A DNA stretch of 8,503 nt, taken from positions 1 to 8,503 of the forward strand of contig JAITNB010000124.1 in assembly GCA_031290695.1 (NCBI GenBank), in the 5' to 3' direction. How positions within the stretch are numbered: the first letter of the stretch is position 1; every line of letters begins with the position of its first letter. This document shows positions 6,051 through 8,503 of the stretch, piece after piece. The notes below the pieces were generated by a model. The model made no database searches. It was not told where the DNA came from and saw only the letters and a program-made list of their open reading frames with translations. Source of the DNA: Coriobacteriales bacterium. Its GTDB lineage: Bacteria > Actinomycetota > Coriobacteriia > Coriobacteriales > UBA8131. The position numbers were made by a program, and so were the translations under genes.

Positions 6051-8054
6051 TCATGAGCCGCTGGCGAGTTCCTGCTCGATGCGTTGGGTGATGGTGAACC
6101 ATTCCTCCTCAAGCCGGGGGATGCGTTTGCGCAGGTTGTGGTACTCGGTGAGGGTGGCATCGAAGGCCTCTTTGTCGCTGTAGAGATCCTCGCTGGCCAT
6201 GCGCTCGACCAGGTGGTCGTGGCGGGCGGTAGCCCCGTCAAGCTCCTGCTCGAGCTTGGCCAGGCGCTTGCGGTCGTCCTTGAGTACGCGGTAGGCACGG
6301 TTGCGGGCCTCGGCCTCGGTGCGGCGCTGCCCCTTGGTCTTTTGGGAGGGTGCCGCTGCGGGCCGTGAGGGAGTGGGGGGAGCTGCGGGGGGAGCAGCCT
6401 TGGTTTTGTCCGCCGCTTGTTCTTGTGCGCCTTCTGCCTTGGCCAGGTAGTAGTCGTAGTCGCCGGCGAAGTTTGTTGCCTTGCCGTCTTTGACCTCTAT
6501 GATGCGGTTGGCCACCTTGCGGATGAGGTGGCGGTCGTGGGTGATGAGGACGAGGGTGCCCTCGAAGGCCTTGAGGGCGTCTTCAAGAATGTCGGCGCTC
6601 AGGATGTCGAGGTGGTTGGTGGGCTCGTCGAGGCAGAGGAGCGGCGTGGGCTGTACGAGCATCTTCGCGAGCGCAAGGCGGCTCTTTTCGCCGCCGCTGA
6701 GGACGCTGACCTTCTTGTCAACGTCGTCGCCGGTAAAGAGGAAGGCGCCCAGCAGGCCGCGCACCTCGCCGATGGTCCAGCCAGGGGCCGTGCGGTCGAG
6801 CTCCTGGAAGACGGTGTTACGCACGTTGAGCTCCTCAAGCTGATGCTGCGCGTAGTAGCTCACGTCTACATGCACGCCCAGACTGCACGTGCCGCCGCTG
6901 GGCTCGAGTACCCCGGCGATCATCTTGAGCAGCGTGGACTTGCCGGCACCGTTGGGACCCACAAGCGCCACCTTGTCACCGCGGTACAGTGTGAGGTCGA
7001 CCGCGCCGGTCGCGCCGCCATAGACCACAGTGTCGCCGTAGGACTTCGTGATGCCCTTGAGCTCACACACCATGTCGCCGGTGCGCGGGGGCTGGCGAAA
7101 GCGAAACTTCACGCGGTGCGTTTGCTCAGGCAGCACGATACGCTCGATCTTCTCCAGCTTCTTCACGCGGTCCTGCACCTGCTTGGCCTTGGTGGCCTTG
7201 TAGCGGAACTTCGTGATGAAGGCCTCCATGTGCGCAACCTCCTCCTGCTGCGCGTCATAGGCCTCCTTGAGGCGCGCACGGCGCTCCGCGCGTTGGCGTT
7301 CGAAGTCGGTGTAGCCGCCGCGGTACTGTGTGAGCACGCCCCCATCGATGTCGATGACGTGGTCGACCATGCCGTCCATGAACGCGCGGTCGTGGCTCAC
7401 CACCACCACGGCGCCCTCGTAGCCGCGCAGGAAGCCCTCAAGCCAGCGCACGCTCTCAAGGTCAAGGTGGTTGGTGGGCTCGTCGAGGAGGAGGAGGTCG
7501 GGACGTTGCAGCAGAAGCTTCGCGAGCGCGATGCGCATCTGCCAGCCGCCGCTGAACTCCAACGCAGGGCGCGCAAGGTCGCCCTCCTTGAAGCCCAGGC
7601 CAAAGAGGACGCTGCGTGCCAGCGGCTCGAGCTCGTAGCCGCCGCCGTGCGCAAACTGGTCACTCACACGGCCGTACTCGGCGAGGAGCCTCTCGTGTGT
7701 CGCGGGGTCCTCCTCCTCGTCGCTGGCGGTGATTTGGTGCTCAAGGTGCGTGATGCGTTCCTGGAGGTCGAGCAGGTGGGCGGCAGAGGCGAGCACGGCA
7801 TCAAGCACGCTCTTGTTTGCGACCTGTTCTATGGACTCCTGCTCGAGGTAGCCAACCTGGGCGCCTTTGGCAAAGGTGGCAAGGCCGGTGTCTGCCCCCT
7901 CTCGGCCGGCGATGATGTTGAGTAGCGTGGTCTTGCCAGCACCGTTGGGGCCCACCAGCGCATAGCGGTCGCGCTCGTTGATGTGAAAGCTCGCGTCCTT
8001 GAACAACACGCGCGAGCCAAACGATTTGCTTATCTTGTCGACGTTGAGGATCAT
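6051..8054 (-). CDS. ABC-F family ATPase (twin ABC domains, soluble, ribosome-associated type)
   Basis: ABC-F proteins have two ABC ATPase domains and no membrane part; characterised members (EttA, Uup, YdiF, antibiotic-resistance ARE factors) act on the ribosome E site. This one has 667 residues. Domain 1: Walker [10 protein letters not shown] (35-43), signature FSGGW (167-171), Walker B plus ABC-F hallmark [12 protein letters not shown] (187-198) with E192. An arginine/lysine-rich helical linker, the P-site tRNA interaction motif in this family, lies at about 250-318. Domain 2: GPNGAGKST (366-374), LSGGEKSR (452-459), [11 protein letters not shown] (473-483) with E477. A Pro/Ala-rich spacer, then a C-terminal coiled coil from about 585 to the end, is the Uup/YdiF-like extension. 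All catalytic residues look intact. The ATG at 8054 has GAGGG a few bases upstream. The subfamily and any antibiotic phenotype cannot be fixed from sequence alone. Confidence 0.95.
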   Translation of the reverse strand: MILNVDKISKSFGSRVLFKDASFHINERDRYALVGPNGAGKTTLLNIIAGREGADTGLATFAKGAQVGYLEQESIEQVANKSVLDAVLASAAHLLDLQERITHLEHQITASDEEEDPATHERLLAEYGRVSDQFAHGGGYELEPLARSVLFGLGFKEGDLARPALEFSGGWQMRIALAKLLLQRPDLLLLDEPTNHLDLESVRWLEGFLRGYEGAVVVVSHDRAFMDGMVDHVIDIDGGVLTQYRGGYTDFERQRAERRARLKEAYDAQQEEVAHMEAFITKFRYKATKAKQVQDRVKKLEKIERIVLPEQTHRVKFRFRQPPRTGDMVCELKGITKSYGDTVVYGGATGAVDLTLYRGDKVALVGPNGAGKSTLLKMIAGVLEPSGGTCSLGVHVDVSYYAQHQLEELNVRNTVFQELDRTAPGWTIGEVRGLLGAFLFTGDDVDKKVSVLSGGEKSRLALAKMLVQPTPLLCLDEPTNHLDILSADILEDALKAFEGTLVLITHDRHLIRKVANRIIEVKDGKATNFAGDYDYYLAKAEGAQEQAADKTKAAPPAAPPTPSRPAAAPSQKTKGQRRTEAEARNRAYRVLKDDRKRLAKLEQELDGATARHDHLVERMASEDLYSDKEAFDATLTEYHNLRKRIPRLEEEWFTITQRIEQELASGS

Positions 8055-8152
8055 AATCCCTCAGAGGTTTCTCCTGGATACCGGGCCGCTAACGCGCCTG
8101 GTGCCGCCACCCGGTTGCCCATGCGGTGCCTGCGCCCTGGTGATTCCAAGCC

Positions 8153-8503
8153 CTATCCCAGGACGAGGGGGATAAGCTGCGTGAGCATGAACGATGCGAC
8201 GAGCATGGTGGCCCCCAGGGTGATGATGAGAAGGCCGTTGCGCGCCTTGGACGCACTGCCGGCGGCGGCAGCGGCAGCGCTGGCAGCGTCGCCTGTGCCG
8301 GTGCCGGCCTCAGCGGCCTCAGTGGCCTCAGTGGCCTTGCCGGCCTTACTGGCGTTGTTGGAGCGGATCCACAGCAGGTAGCCCGCGACACCCACCACGA
8401 CCGAGAGCATCGAAGAGGCCATCGGGGCAAACGGGATACCTACGTGCTCAAGGGAGCGTCCGATGAACTCCAGCAGCACACCCAGGGAGAACACAAAGGA
8501 CCA
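8153..8503 (-). CDS. Unrecognised small membrane protein, C-terminal part (start outside window)
   Basis: I do not recognise this protein. The frame is open to the right edge of the window (116 residues visible, stop TAG). A GTG at 8494 could start a 113-residue form, but no ribosome binding site is visible in the few bases before it, so the gene probably begins outside. Hydrophobic segments are at visible residues 1-14 (partial), 28-46 and 90-115, the last running to the C-terminus (LIITLGATMLVASFMLTQLI). Between the second and third lies a low-complexity stretch (49-88) of Ala, Thr, Glu, Gly and Ser, encoded partly by a 9-bp tandem repeat. The lean of composition supports real coding: the hydrophobic blocks are coherent and the adjacent frames are not. 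It lies 98 bp upstream of the ABC-F gene on the same strand; no promoter or terminator is clear in that gap. Confidence 0.6.
   Translation of the reverse strand, partial: WSFVFSLGVLLEFIGRSLEHVGIPFAPMASSMLSVVVGVAGYLLWIRSNNASKAGKATEATEAAEAGTGTGDAASAAAAAAGSASKARNGLLIITLGATMLVASFMLTQLIPLVLG
8306..8350. repeat. 9-bp tandem repeat, about 3 good plus 2 degenerate units, inside the membrane protein gene
   Basis: Units of GGCCTCAGT occur at 8306-8314 (last base C), 8315-8323 and 8324-8332, followed by decayed units GGCCTTGCC (8333-8341) and GGCCTTACT (8342-8350). On the coding strand they give an in-frame three-residue pattern of the TEA/AEA kind, so gain or loss of a unit would change length without shifting frame. 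Confidence 0.85.

Noticed and set aside
6417..7925. A 502-codon open frame on the + strand opposite the ABC-F gene
   Set aside because: It is exactly antisense to a well-supported gene, is rich in Val, Ala, Leu and Gly as expected from the complement of GC-rich codons, has no family motifs and no ribosome binding site of note.
8055..8152. A promoter or terminator between the membrane protein gene and the ABC-F gene
   Set aside because: No -10/-35 pair at proper spacing and no stable stem followed by T residues can be read; the 98 bp hold nothing I can support beyond a GAGGG ribosome binding site.

Overview
The window looks like chromosomal housekeeping sequence from a GC-rich Gram-positive bacterium. 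The best guess is an actinobacterium of the Coriobacteriia type (Olsenella/Atopobium/Collinsella relatives). This rests on the strong G/C bias at third codon positions, the gene order M50 peptidase - trpS - scpA - scpB - rluB-type pseudouridine synthase, and the overall look of the ScpA, ScpB and pyridoxamine kinase proteins. The taxon is an inference; no sequence search was possible.

Layout: on the + strand there is only the 3' part of an ABC-2/NatB-type transporter permease (window start to 649). Everything else is on the - strand and reads right to left: a partial small membrane protein of unknown function (8503-8153), an ABC-F ATPase (8054-6051), a compact site-2-protease-like M50 metalloprotease (5968-5282), tryptophanyl-tRNA synthetase (5192-4173), ScpA (4164-3319), ScpB (3259-2507), an RluB/RsuA-family pseudouridine synthase (2514-1690) and a pyridoxal/pyridoxamine kinase (1631-792). 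The permease and kinase genes converge, and a 32-bp-armed inverted repeat (660-773) fills most of the gap between them.

The core is a trpS-scpA-scpB-rluB operon. trpS and scpA are 8 bp apart, with the scpA ribosome binding site overlapping the trpS stop. scpB follows 59 bp after scpA, and the pseudouridine synthase overlaps scpB by 8 bp from a TTG start. It joins tryptophan charging, chromosome condensation (the SMC-ScpAB partners) and 23S rRNA modification. Promoter-like elements can be read ahead of the M50 gene, trpS and the kinase, so the block is probably several overlapping transcription units. Three of the eight - strand genes start at non-ATG codons (TTG, TTG, GTG).

I found no RNA genes, insertion sequences, CRISPR arrays, phage genes or defence genes, and nothing that amounts to a new multi-gene system. 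The observations most worth following are the long intergenic hairpin at 660-773, two paired direct repeats at promoters (1677-1707 and 6025-6053), and the 9-bp tandem repeat inside the unknown membrane protein gene. All gaps without a gene are shorter than 300 bases.
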